From CAVPGP01 sp963704025 (GTDB lineage: Bacteria; Actinomycetota; Thermoleophilia; Gaiellales; Gaiellaceae): 64,000 bases of DNA. The DNA lies in the NCBI GenBank assembly GCA_963704025.1, contig CAVPGP010000003.1, positions 1-64,000 of the forward strand. The letters are read 5' to 3'. Position 1 is the stretch's first letter; each line of letters begins with the position of its first letter. The translations under genes and the position numbers were made by a program. Shown here piece by piece: positions 32,334 through 41,902 of the stretch. The notes beneath the pieces are model-generated. The model was not told the DNA's origin. It saw nothing but the letters and a program-made list of their open reading frames with translations, and did not search any database.

Positions 32334-33257
32334 GTGGACACATTCATTCAGCTCACGGTCGACGCCCTGACGCTCGGAAGCGTCTACGCCCTGATCGCGC
32401 TCGGCTACACGCTCGTCTACGGCGTGCTGAAGCTCCTGAACTTCGCGCACGGCGACGTGTTCATGGTCGGGTCGTTCATCGGCTTCGGGGTCCTGCAGCT
32501 CCTGGGCGGCGCCGCCGACCCCGCCGTCCCCGTGTGGCTGCTGCTCGTCCTCGTCACGCTCGCCGCCATGGCGGGGTGCGCGGTGCTCGGAGTGGTGATC
32601 GAGCGCTTCGCCTACCGGCCGCTGCGCGACGCGCCGAGGATCGCGCCGCTGATCAGCGCCCTCGGCGTCTCGTTCTTCCTCGCGAACTCTATGCAGCTGC
32701 TGTTCGGGGCCGCGCCGAGGAACTACGACACGTTCGAGCTTTCGGCGGGCGCCCTCTACTTCAGGGGCTTCGACGTCGGCAACGTGAAGGTGCCGCTGTT
32801 GCGGATCATCACGGTCTGCTCCGCCTTCGCGCTGATGCTCGTCCTGTGGTTCCTCGTGAACAGGACTCGAACGGGGAAGGCGATGCGCGCGACGTCGTAC
32901 GATCGCGAGGCGGCGGCGATGATGGGCATCGACATCGACCGCGTGATCGTCTTCACGTTCGTGCTCGGCTCCGCACTCGCCGGCGCGGCGGGCGTGCTCT
33001 TCGCGCTGCGCGTCCCCACCACCGTGACGATCGGGTTCATCGCCGGGCTGAAGGGATTCACCGCTGCCGTGATCGGCGGGATCGGCTCCATTCCCGGGGC
33101 GATGGCGGGCGGACTGATCCTCGGCTTCGCCGAGGCGTACACCCAGGGCTACGTCTCGACCAAGTGGTCCGATCTGTTCGTCTTCCTGATCCTGATCACG
33201 TTCATGATCTTCCGGCCGCAGGGGCTGTTCGGCCGGGCGGACATCCGCAAGGTCTGA
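32334..33257 (+). CDS. livH: Branched-chain amino acid-type ABC permease
   Basis: A 307-residue LivH-family permease with about eight membrane helices. Sequence landmarks: LGSVYALIALGYTLVYGVLK, NFAHGDVFMVG and MMGIDIDRVIVFTFVLGSAL (EAA-like coupling region), then FTAAVIGGIGSIPGAMAGGL. GTG start, preceded by GAGGGA. Downstream livM begins three bases after the stop. Confidence 0.92.
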   Translation: MDTFIQLTVDALTLGSVYALIALGYTLVYGVLKLLNFAHGDVFMVGSFIGFGVLQLLGGAADPAVPVWLLLVLVTLAAMAGCAVLGVVIERFAYRPLRDAPRIAPLISALGVSFFLANSMQLLFGAAPRNYDTFELSAGALYFRGFDVGNVKVPLLRIITVCSAFALMLVLWFLVNRTRTGKAMRATSYDREAAAMMGIDIDRVIVFTFVLGSALAGAAGVLFALRVPTTVTIGFIAGLKGFTAAVIGGIGSIPGAMAGGLILGFAEAYTQGYVSTKWSDLFVFLILITFMIFRPQGLFGRADIRKV

Positions 33258-33259
33258 CC

Positions 33260-34732
33260 TTGAGCGACGCCGACTCGCACTCCTCGCAGACTCCCGCCTC
33301 CGGGCCGGCGGTCGGCCAGGACGAGTGGGTCGCGCGCCACACGGAGCGGAGGCTGCTGCGGGGGAGGCGGCTCGGCGCGCTGGAGGAGCGGCTGCGCCGG
33401 GTGCACTGGTGGGCGTGGCTCGTGCTGTTCGTCGCCGTCTTCGCGCTGCTCCCCGTGGTCGAGTCGAGCGGCTACGTGCGCCGCGTCGCCTTCGACACGG
33501 TGGTCTACATGCTCCTGGCGCTCGGCCTGAACGTCGTCGTCGGCTGGGGCGGCCTGCTCGACCTCGGCTTCGTCGCGTTCTACGGGATCGGGGCCTACGC
33601 CTACGCGATCCTCGACTCGGACAAGTTCGGCATCCACCTGCCGACGCTCGTCGCCGTGCCGGTCGTCGTCATCTTCGGCGCACTCGTCGGGCTCCTCCTG
33701 GGGCTCCCGTCGCGACGGCTGACCGGCGACTACCTCGCGATCCTGACCCTGTTCTTCCTCGAGCTGTTCCAGACGTTGACGATCAACGGCGACAACGTGT
33801 ACGGCCACAACGTCACGGGCGGCCCGAACGGGATCCTGCGCGTCGACCCGTTCCACCTCTTCGGGCGCGAGCTCGCCGTCCAGCACGAGGGCCTGTTCGC
33901 CGTTTCCTACCTGTACGTGGCCCTGGCCTTCTTCGTCGTGGTCTACGTGGCGCTCCGGCTCCTCAACCACTCGCGCACCGGGCGGGCCTGGCGATCGCTC
34001 CGGGAGGACTCGCTGGCGGCCGAGGCGATGGGGATGCCCGTCAACTGGCTGAAGCTGATGAGCTTCGGGTTCGGGGCCGCAGTCGCCGCGATGACGGGCA
34101 CCCTCTACGCGGCGCTGAGCTCGAGCGTTTTCCCGCAGACGTTCTTCTTCGTGCTGCTGATCACCGTCTACACCATGGTGATCCTCGGCGGCTCCGGCAG
34201 CCAGCCGGGGGTCGTGCTCGGCGCGCTGATCATCGGCCCGCTGCTGGAGCTGCTCCGGGAGCCCGACAAGTCGCGGATCGTCTTCTACGTCGCGCTCGTC
34301 GGCGGGCTCGTCCTGGCGTTCCGCTTCTCGCGGACGCTCGCCGTGGTGGCCGCGGCGACCCTGGCATTCGGCTTCGCGTTCCACGCGGTCGCCGACTCGA
34401 TCGATCACTCGTGGGTCAGCGGGGAGACGAGCAGCGGCTTTGCCGGAGCGGTCGCGCACTGGGTGGTCGTCCCCGCCGCCCCGGCGCCCTGGATCGCCCC
34501 GGTCACGTACGTCGGCCTGATCGGAGCGGCGCTGCTCTTGACCGTCGTGCGCGGGTGGGTCCGCCTCGTGCTCCTCGTCCCGACCCTCTACCTGGCGGCG
34601 TTCGTCTGGGAGAACGTGATGCTGAGCAAGCCGGAGCCGGCCCGCTTCATCGTCCTCGGGCTGATCCTGATCGCGTTGATGATCCTGCGGCCGAACGGGC
34701 TCCTGGGCGAGCGCCGCGTGGAGATCGTCTGA
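33260..34732 (+). CDS. livM: Branched-chain amino acid-type ABC permease, extended
   Basis: A 490-residue LivM permease, longer than the usual 320-430. It has a 45-residue hydrophilic N-terminus, the conserved core (LGLNVVVGWGGLLDLGFVAF, RLTGDYLAILTLFFLELFQT, GFGAAVAAMTGTLYAALSS), then extra membrane segments between 360 and 450 before the ending LRPNGLLGERR. Start is a TTG at 33260 right after the livH stop. The extra helices are unusual and may adapt partner contact. Confidence 0.88.
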   Translation: MSDADSHSSQTPASGPAVGQDEWVARHTERRLLRGRRLGALEERLRRVHWWAWLVLFVAVFALLPVVESSGYVRRVAFDTVVYMLLALGLNVVVGWGGLLDLGFVAFYGIGAYAYAILDSDKFGIHLPTLVAVPVVVIFGALVGLLLGLPSRRLTGDYLAILTLFFLELFQTLTINGDNVYGHNVTGGPNGILRVDPFHLFGRELAVQHEGLFAVSYLYVALAFFVVVYVALRLLNHSRTGRAWRSLREDSLAAEAMGMPVNWLKLMSFGFGAAVAAMTGTLYAALSSSVFPQTFFFVLLITVYTMVILGGSGSQPGVVLGALIIGPLLELLREPDKSRIVFYVALVGGLVLAFRFSRTLAVVAAATLAFGFAFHAVADSIDHSWVSGETSSGFAGAVAHWVVVPAAPAPWIAPVTYVGLIGAALLLTVVRGWVRLVLLVPTLYLAAFVWENVMLSKPEPARFIVLGLILIALMILRPNGLLGERRVEIV

Positions 34733-35513
34733 TGGCGCTCCTGGAGCTGCGAGACGTCTCGCTGTCGTTCGGCGGCCTGCGGGTCGTCTCCGACCTGAAC
34801 CTGCACGTGGAGGAGGGCGAGATCGTCAGCGTCATCGGCCCGAACGGCGCGGGCAAGACCACGCTCTTCAACCTGATCACCGGCATCTACGAGCCCGACG
34901 AGGGCGAGATCCTGCTCGACGGCCAGAGCATCGTCGGCCTGCAGCCCCACCAGATCAGCCGGCGCGGCATCTCGCGGACCTTCCAGACGCTCCGCCTCTT
35001 CCTCAACATGTCGGTGAAGGAGAACGTGATGGCCGCCGCCTACGGCCACACGCGTGCCGGTGCGCTCCGATCGATGCTCCGCACTCCCGGGATGCGCAGG
35101 GAGGAGCGCGAGATCGAGGCGCTCGCGGAGCGGCGGCTGGCCTTCTTCGGCAAGCGGCTGATGGGCTACCGCTGGGATCAGCCGGCCTACTCCCTCTCGT
35201 ACGCCAACCGGCGACGGCTCGAGATCGCGCGCGCGACGGCGACGAACCCCCGCATCCTGCTGCTCGACGAGCCGGCTGCCGGGATGAACCCGGCGGAGAC
35301 GCACGAGATCACCGAGCTGATCGGCCAGCTGCGCGTCGAGGGCGGCTACACGATCCTCGTGATCGAGCACGACATGCACGTGGTCGAGGGCATCTCCGAC
35401 CGCGTCGTCGCGCTCGACTACGGGATCAAGATCGCCGAGGGATCGTTCGAGGAGGTCGCGACCGACGAGCGCGTCATCGAGGCCTACCTCGGCGTGAAGG
35501 GGACGGAGACGAA

Positions 35514-35517
<4 letters not shown>
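34732..35517 (+). CDS. livG: Branched-chain amino acid-type ABC ATPase
   Basis: A 261-residue ATPase. Walker A VIGPNGAGKTTLFNLITG, signature SLSYANRRRLEIARA (a LSYANRR variant in place of LSYGxQR), Walker B ILLLDEPAAGMNPAE and a switch His in LVIEHDMHVVEGIS. The LivG-specific long loop LRLFLNMSVKENVM is present. Start ATG overlaps the livM stop by one base, and livF overlaps its 3' end by four (GTGA). Confidence 0.93.
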
Positions 35518-36236
<719 letters not shown>

Positions 36237-36237
36237 G

Positions 36238-36264
36238 CACGGGGGAAACCGTGTTTCCCCCGTG
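36238..36264 (+). terminator. Strong terminator of the liv operon
   Basis: CACGGGGGAAAC-CGT-GTTTCCCCCGTG is a perfect 12-bp stem with a 3-base loop, starting 2 bases after the livF stop. The next gene starts 110 bases on, with its own ribosome site. Confidence 0.8.
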
Positions 36265-36374
36265 AGCCCCCTTCTTCCTGTCATGCCATCGCGAACGCGC
36301 ACCGTGGCTCCCGCCGGGCCGAGCCCGGCTCCGCCGGCGAAGGCTCGCGCTCGATCGACCGGAGGTCCCTCCTG

Positions 36375-37532
36375 ATGAGCCTCACCGCCGCGTCGGTCCC
36401 TTCGCGCTGCCGGCACCGGTTTCCGGTCTTCGAGCGGCTCGTCTACCTCAACTCCTGCTCGCAGGGGGCGCTCTCGGACTCCGTGCGCGCCGCCTACCTC
36501 GACTATCTCGACGGCTGGGACGAACGCGGCGCACCCTGGGACTACTGGGTCGAGCGCGGCGAGACGGCGCGGGCGACGTTCGCGCGGCTGGTGGGCGCCG
36601 AGCCCGACGACGTGGCGGTCACGACCTCGCTTTCGGCAGGCGTCAGCGCGTTCGCGAGCGCGGTCGACTTCGCTGCGAGGCCTCGGGTCGTGATCAGCGA
36701 CTTCGAGTTTCCGACGGTCGGCCAGATCTGGCATGCGCAGGAGCTGCGCGGCGCCGAGGTCGTGCACGTACGCGGCGAAGGCGTCGAGATCCCGCTGGAG
36801 CGCTTCGAGGAGGCGATCGACGAGCGGACGGCAGTGGTCTCGGTCACCGCCGTCTGCTACCGGAACGGCGCCCGGCTGCCCGTCGAGGAGATCGCACGGA
36901 TCGCCCACGAGCGCGGCGCGCTCGTCGTGCTGGACGCCTACCAGGCGATCGGCACCTACCCGCTCGACGTCCGCGGGCTCGGCGTGGACGTGCTCGCGGC
37001 CGGCGTCCTCAAGTACCTGCTCGGCTCGGCGGGGCTCGGGTTCATGTGGTGCCGCAGCGACCTCGCCCGGTCGCTGCTTCCGACGCAGACCGGCTGGTTC
37101 GCCGACCGCGACATCTTCGAGATGGACATCTCCGACTACTCGCCTTCACCGACTGCGCGCCGTTTCCAGTCCGGCACCCCGCCCGTGCCCGCCATCTACG
37201 GCGGCATCGCCGGCATGGAGCTGATGGAGGAGATCGGAATCGCCGAGACGCGCGAGCACGTGTCCGCGCTCACGGAGCGGCTGATCGCCGGCGTCGACGA
37301 GCTCGGCGGCATTGTCGTCACGCCCCGGGAGGCGGAGCGGCGGGGCGCGCTCGTCTGCATCCGCTCGACCGATGCTCCCGCGCTCGTCGGAGCGCTCGGC
37401 GCCGAGCGCATCGTCACCTCGGAGCGCGACGGCAACCTGCGGGTCTCCCCGCACGCCTACAACACCGTCGACGACGTCGACGCCGTGCTCGCCGGGCTGG
37501 CCCGCCACCGCGGGCTGCTGGCCTCGGCCTGA
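36375..37532 (+). CDS. Class V aminotransferase (cysteine-desulfurase fold)
   Basis: A 385-residue PLP enzyme. RFPVFERLVYLNSCSQGALSDSV-type N-terminus is typical (positions 12-34). DDVAVTTSLSAGVSAFASAV contacts PLP phosphate, ALVVLDAYQAIGTYPLDVRG holds the PLP Asp, and VLKYLLGSAGLGFMWC the Schiff-base Lys. It opens the catabolic island. It could be a kynureninase-, isopenicillin-epimerase- or desulfurase-like activity; the substrate is not known. RBS GGAGG precedes the ATG at 36375 (partly GACCGGAGGTCC). Confidence 0.85.
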   Translation: MSLTAASVPSRCRHRFPVFERLVYLNSCSQGALSDSVRAAYLDYLDGWDERGAPWDYWVERGETARATFARLVGAEPDDVAVTTSLSAGVSAFASAVDFAARPRVVISDFEFPTVGQIWHAQELRGAEVVHVRGEGVEIPLERFEEAIDERTAVVSVTAVCYRNGARLPVEEIARIAHERGALVVLDAYQAIGTYPLDVRGLGVDVLAAGVLKYLLGSAGLGFMWCRSDLARSLLPTQTGWFADRDIFEMDISDYSPSPTARRFQSGTPPVPAIYGGIAGMELMEEIGIAETREHVSALTERLIAGVDELGGIVVTPREAERRGALVCIRSTDAPALVGALGAERIVTSERDGNLRVSPHAYNTVDDVDAVLAGLARHRGLLASA

Positions 37533-37584
37533 CGGGTCCGATTTGCTTTCGGCCCGGAAAACATTTTATAAGACCTCTCAACGC

Positions 37585-38394
37585 ATGCTCCTGCGCGAGG
37601 TCGAATACGCACGGCCGGGGTCGCTCGACGAGGCGCTCAGCCTTCTCGGTTCGCTTGACGGCGCCCGCGCGCTCGCGGGCGGGCAGACGATCGTCAACGT
37701 GATGAAGGCGCGGGCCGCCTCGCCCGACGCCCTGGTCGACCTGGGCGCGCTCGAGGAGCTGAAGGGCATCGAGCTCGCCGAGGACGGCACGCTCGAGATC
37801 GGCGCGATGACGACCTACACGGAGCTCGTCGAGTCGGTCGAGGCGCGCGCCCGGCCGATCCTCGGCGAGGTCTGCGCGCAGATCGCGGACGTCCAGGTGC
37901 GAAACCGCGGCACGATCGGCGGCAACGTCTGCTCCAACGACCCGACGAACCACCTGCCGCCGCTGCTCGTCGCCGTCGGGGCGGAGATGACCGTCGCCGG
38001 CGCGGCGGGGGAGCGCACGGTCACCGCCCACGAGTTCTTCCTCGGCGTCTACCTGACGGCGGTCGGGCCCGGCGAGCTCCTGACGAGGATCACCGTGCCC
38101 GCCGGGCGGGGCGACGGCTTCGCATCGGTCACGCTCGGGACCGACGGCACCTGCATCGTCAGCGCAGCGGCCTCGGTCGAAGGCGGACTGCGCGTCGCGC
38201 TCGGCTGCGTCGATGCCGTTCCGGTCCTGATCCGGCCCCAGTCGGCGGAGGCGGACGCCGTCCGCACGGCCGTGCTGGCCGCGAACCTCGATCCGCCCTC
38301 CGACGTGCACGCCTCGAGCGAGTACCGCGTCCAGCTCGCCCAGGTGCTTGCCGCCCGCGCCGTTGCCGAGGCCTCCGACAGAGCGAGGAGCTGA
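37585..38394 (+). CDS. Molybdenum hydroxylase, FAD-binding subunit (CoxM-type)
   Basis: A 269-residue medium subunit. ARALAGGQTIVNVMKARAA and the double-glycine FAD motifs QVRNRGTIGGNVC (near 110) and TDGTCIVSAAA are diagnostic of CoxM/XdhB proteins. It transfers electrons between the [2Fe-2S] subunit and its acceptor. It is followed at a 6-base gap by the iron-sulfur subunit. An AT-rich stretch (ACATTTTATAAGACC) upstream of the ATG could be a promoter, so this gene may open its own transcript. Confidence 0.9.
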   Translation: MLLREVEYARPGSLDEALSLLGSLDGARALAGGQTIVNVMKARAASPDALVDLGALEELKGIELAEDGTLEIGAMTTYTELVESVEARARPILGEVCAQIADVQVRNRGTIGGNVCSNDPTNHLPPLLVAVGAEMTVAGAAGERTVTAHEFFLGVYLTAVGPGELLTRITVPAGRGDGFASVTLGTDGTCIVSAAASVEGGLRVALGCVDAVPVLIRPQSAEADAVRTAVLAANLDPPSDVHASSEYRVQLAQVLAARAVAEASDRARS

Positions 38395-38400
38395 GCCATC

Positions 38401-38886
38401 GTGGAACCAGCCGCGCCTGCCTTTTCCCAGTCCAGGACGATCACCGTCAGCGTGAACGGCACGACCTACGAACGCGAGGTCGACGCGCGGAAGCTTCTGA
38501 TCCACTTCATCCGCGACGATCTCGATCTCACCGGCAGCCACATCGGCTGCGACACCGGCAACTGCGGCGCCTGCTCGGTGCTCGTCGACGGCATGCTCCT
38601 GAAGAGCTGCATGCTGCTCGCCGTCCAGGCCGACGGGACCACGATCGAGACGGTGGAGGGCCTCGCCGAAGGCGAGCAGCTCTCGAGGCTCCAGCAGTCG
38701 TTCAGCGACCACCATGCCCTCCAGTGCGGGTACTGCACGCCGGGGATGCTGATGAGCGCGACGGCGCTCCTGCGCGCGAACGCGAGCCCTTCGGACGACG
38801 AGATCAAGAAGGCGCTGCAGGGCAACATCTGCCGCTGCACCGGCTACTGGAACATCTTCGAGGCCGTGAAGGCGGCGTCCCAGTGA
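38401..38886 (+). CDS. Molybdenum hydroxylase, [2Fe-2S] subunit (CoxS-type)
   Basis: A 161-residue protein. Plant-type [2Fe-2S] site: HIGCDTGNCGACSVLVDG, then a later Cys (KSCMLL). The second, alpha-helical [2Fe-2S] domain: QCGYCTPGMLMSATALL, then GNICRCTGYWNI. Full set of eight cysteines is present. GTG start at 38401. The large subunit overlaps its stop by four bases (GTGA). Confidence 0.92.
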   Translation: MEPAAPAFSQSRTITVSVNGTTYEREVDARKLLIHFIRDDLDLTGSHIGCDTGNCGACSVLVDGMLLKSCMLLAVQADGTTIETVEGLAEGEQLSRLQQSFSDHHALQCGYCTPGMLMSATALLRANASPSDDEIKKALQGNICRCTGYWNIFEAVKAASQ

Positions 38887-41375
38887 GCGGCACGACGAGC
38901 AGCACGATGAGCACGACGACCGACGCGCCGGCGACGACCGAGATCGAGGCGCCGGCGGAGCAGTGGAAGGGCCGGAACGTCCCACGCAAGGAGGACCGGC
39001 GGCTCGTCCAGGGCCAGGGCGTCTTCGTCGACGACATCAAGCGGCACGGGATGGGCTACCTCCACTTCGTGCGCTCGCCCTACGCGCACGCGCACATCAC
39101 TGCGATCGACGTCTCGAAGGCCGAGGCGGTCCAGGGCGTCTACGGGACGCTGACCGGCGAGGAGGTCGCGTCGCTGACCGACCCGTTCTTCCAGATCTCG
39201 TCGCCGCCCGGCGCCAACATCAAGGACTACTCGCTCGCGCTCGGCAAGGTGCGATTCGTCGGCGAGCCGGTCGTCGCGGTCGTGGCGGAGACACGGGAGC
39301 TCGCGCGCGACGCCTCCGAGCTCGTCGAGGTCGAGTACGAGCCCCTGCCGCCCGTCACCGACGCGCGGCAGGCGCTCGGCGACGTGCCGGTCCTCCACGA
39401 GGAGGCCGGCTCGAACCTGATGTGGGAGGGCGTCTACGAGTGGGGCGATCTCGACGCCGCGTTCGCCGAGGCCGACAAGGTCGTCAAGATCGACGAGCTC
39501 CACTTCCACCGCTTCAACTCGACGCCGCTCGAATGCGACGGCGCGCTCGTCGAGTACAACCGCGGCACGGGCCAGTGGACGATCCACACGAACAACCAGT
39601 TCCCGGGCTTCGCCGCGATCATGATGGGGCCCGCGATGCGCTGCGGGATCGACAAGCTGCGCTTCGTGACGCAGGACATCGGCGGCGGCTTCGGCAACAA
39701 GATCACCTCGCACCCGCAGCTCGTCATCTGCTGCCTGCTCGCGCGCAAGCTCGGCCGGCCCGTCCAGTGGACGGAATGGCGCACCGACTTCCACCTCTCG
39801 ATGTCGCACGGCAACGAGCGCTGGTTCCAGGGCACCGAGGTGGCCGTGAAGTCCGACGGCACGCTGCTCGGCTTCCGCACCAAGGCGCTCGACGACGCAG
39901 GCGCCTGGCTCCGGTACGAGCCGCTCGGCGGCGTCATCTGGGCCCAGGTGACCCCCGGCATGTACCGCTGGCGCAACATCCGCCTCGAGTTCACGCAGGT
40001 GGCGACGAACAAGGCGCCGGTCTCGCCGAACCGCGGCTACTCGCGGATGCAGCACCTCTGGTTCACGGAGCGGATCATCGACATCGTCGCGCACGAGCTC
40101 GGCCTCGACCCGGTGGAGATCCGGAAGCGGAACTACATCCGCGCCGACGAGATGCCGTACGAGACGCCGAACGGCTGCGTCTACGACTCCGGCGACTACG
40201 CGGGGATGCTCGATGCCGCACTCGAGCTGATCGACTGGAACGGGATGGACGCCCGCCGCGAGGAGGCATCGTCGCGCGGCAGGCTGCTCGGCGTCGGCAT
40301 CGGCTCGACGCTCGACTCCGGCACGAACAACTTCGGCCAGTCGCGGATGATCAACCCCGAGCTGCAGTTCTCGGGGAACAACGAGGTCGCGACCGTCAAG
40401 CTCGACATCTTCGGGGAGATCGTCGTCACGCTAGGGACGACGCCGCAGGGGCAGGGGCACGAGACGACGGCCGCGCAAGTCGTCGCCGACATCCTCGGCT
40501 GCTCGTTCGACGACGTGCACGTGCGGGCGGGGCACGACTCGTACTGGAACTCGCACGCCGGCTTCTCGGGAACCTACGCGTCGCAGTTCGCCGTCACGGG
40601 CCTCTCTGCCGTGAAGGGCGCCACCGAGATGCTCGCCGCGGAGATCAAGAAGCTCGGCTCCGTGATCCTCGGCGCGCCCGAGGAGGCGCTCGAGCTCGCG
40701 GAGGGGCACGTCCGGATCAAGGAGATGCCGGAGGCCGCGCTGCCGTTCATGGCCTGCGGCGCGATCATCAACGCGAACAACGCCGGGCTCCCCGAGGACC
40801 TCGACGTGACGCTGAACTGCCGCTATGTCTACCGGCCGCCGTTCCAGGTTCCGGACATCGAGCGGAAGTTCGGCAACCTGACGCTCACCTACGCCGCGCA
40901 GGTGCACGTCGCGGTGATCGAGATCGATCCCGAGACGGGGCACTACGAGATCGTCGACTACGCCGCGATCGACGACTGCGGCAAGCGGATCAACCCGCAG
41001 ATCATCGAGGGCCAGGTGATGGGCGCCACGGCCCAGGCGCTCGGCGCCGCCGTCCACGAGGAGTTCGTCTACGACGAGGACGGCAACCACCTGACGCCCA
41101 ACTTCTACGACTACCACGTGCCGCACGCCATGGACATGCCGCCGCTGAAGACGGGCTACATCGAGAGCGCCTCGCCGTTCACGTCGCTCGGCACGAAGGG
41201 CATGGGGGAGGGCGGCGGCGCCGGGATCCACGCGATCTGCGCGGCCGTCCAGGACGCGCTGCGCGGCCACGGCGACGCCATCGTCTGGGACAGCTGCAAT
41301 CCGTACCACCGGGTGTGGGAGATGCTCCAGCGTCCCGAGCGGACCCGCGAGCACGTCTCGGTGGCGGACGCGTGA
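38883..41375 (+). CDS. Molybdenum hydroxylase, molybdopterin subunit with unusual active-site loop
   Basis: An 830-residue large subunit of the xanthine oxidase/CO dehydrogenase superfamily. GGGFGNKITSHPQ binds molybdopterin, PQGQGHETTAAQVVADILG and FTSLGTKGMGEGGGAG follow; the last carries the catalytic Glu. The loop that is AYxCSFR in form I CO dehydrogenase, or AYxGAGR in form II, reads VSPNRGYSRMQ here (near 380). So it is unlikely to be a CO dehydrogenase, and its substrate is open; an N-heterocycle or aldehyde is plausible. It overlaps both neighbours by four bases, forming one translation-coupled unit with CoxM-, CoxS- and CoxG-like proteins. Confidence 0.9.
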   Translation: MSGTTSSTMSTTTDAPATTEIEAPAEQWKGRNVPRKEDRRLVQGQGVFVDDIKRHGMGYLHFVRSPYAHAHITAIDVSKAEAVQGVYGTLTGEEVASLTDPFFQISSPPGANIKDYSLALGKVRFVGEPVVAVVAETRELARDASELVEVEYEPLPPVTDARQALGDVPVLHEEAGSNLMWEGVYEWGDLDAAFAEADKVVKIDELHFHRFNSTPLECDGALVEYNRGTGQWTIHTNNQFPGFAAIMMGPAMRCGIDKLRFVTQDIGGGFGNKITSHPQLVICCLLARKLGRPVQWTEWRTDFHLSMSHGNERWFQGTEVAVKSDGTLLGFRTKALDDAGAWLRYEPLGGVIWAQVTPGMYRWRNIRLEFTQVATNKAPVSPNRGYSRMQHLWFTERIIDIVAHELGLDPVEIRKRNYIRADEMPYETPNGCVYDSGDYAGMLDAALELIDWNGMDARREEASSRGRLLGVGIGSTLDSGTNNFGQSRMINPELQFSGNNEVATVKLDIFGEIVVTLGTTPQGQGHETTAAQVVADILGCSFDDVHVRAGHDSYWNSHAGFSGTYASQFAVTGLSAVKGATEMLAAEIKKLGSVILGAPEEALELAEGHVRIKEMPEAALPFMACGAIINANNAGLPEDLDVTLNCRYVYRPPFQVPDIERKFGNLTLTYAAQVHVAVIEIDPETGHYEIVDYAAIDDCGKRINPQIIEGQVMGATAQALGAAVHEEFVYDEDGNHLTPNFYDYHVPHAMDMPPLKTGYIESASPFTSLGTKGMGEGGGAGIHAICAAVQDALRGHGDAIVWDSCNPYHRVWEMLQRPERTREHVSVADA

Positions 41376-41887
41376 ACGTCTCGGGCGAGCGCACCTTCGA
41401 GGCACCGCGGAGCGCCGTCTGGGAGGTGCTGAACGACCCGGCCTCGATGGCGAAGGCGATGCCCGGCGTCGAGAGCTTCGACGTCCACGACGACAGACGC
41501 TGGACCGCGAACGTGAAGATCCCGCTCGGGCTGGGCGGCCTGAAGATGAAGATCGACATGGAGAAGACGGACGAGCGCGAGCTCGAGTTCGCGAAGCTGA
41601 ACGTCAAGGGCTCGGGCGTCGGCGCGATGCTCAGCATGCAGACCTCCTTCGAGCTGAGCGACACCACGGCGGGTGCCACCTCGATGGAGTGGGCGGCAGA
41701 CGTGAAGATCGCAGGCCCGGTCGGGTCGATGGGCCAGCGGGTGCTGCAGCCGATCGTCAACCAGCAGGTGCAGTACGTGCTTCGCGCGCTCGACCGGGAG
41801 ATCCAGAACGCCGTGGCCGCCGCTGCGACCGCGGACGCCGGGTCTCCTTCGGGCGCCGGGCCGTCGACCGCGGAAGACCGCGGCTAG
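41372..41887 (+). CDS. CoxG-like SRPBCC protein
   Basis: A 171-residue protein of the CoxG/SRPBCC fold (GERTFEAPRSAVWEVLNDPA; MAKAMPGVESFDVHDD; SGVGAMLSMQTSFELS). CoxG proteins accompany molybdenum hydroxylases and have been linked to membrane recruitment or cofactor maturation. The C-terminal 30 residues are low-complexity Ala/Ser/Gly, not a membrane anchor. GTG start overlaps the large subunit's stop. Confidence 0.85.
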   Translation: MNVSGERTFEAPRSAVWEVLNDPASMAKAMPGVESFDVHDDRRWTANVKIPLGLGGLKMKIDMEKTDERELEFAKLNVKGSGVGAMLSMQTSFELSDTTAGATSMEWAADVKIAGPVGSMGQRVLQPIVNQQVQYVLRALDREIQNAVAAAATADAGSPSGAGPSTAEDRG

Positions 41888-41902
41888 TCCGCGGAGGGGA
41901 CG

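Noticed and set aside
38963..41887. A 974-codon alternative frame inside the molybdenum hydroxylase genes
   Set aside because: Arg-rich, no motifs. The real frames contain clear Fe-S and Moco motifs and 4-base coupling.
36375..41887. Aerobic CO dehydrogenase operon (coxMSL with CoxG)
   Set aside because: The large-subunit loop lacks AYxCSFR and AYxGAGR, and there are no coxD/E/F genes; only family membership is supported.
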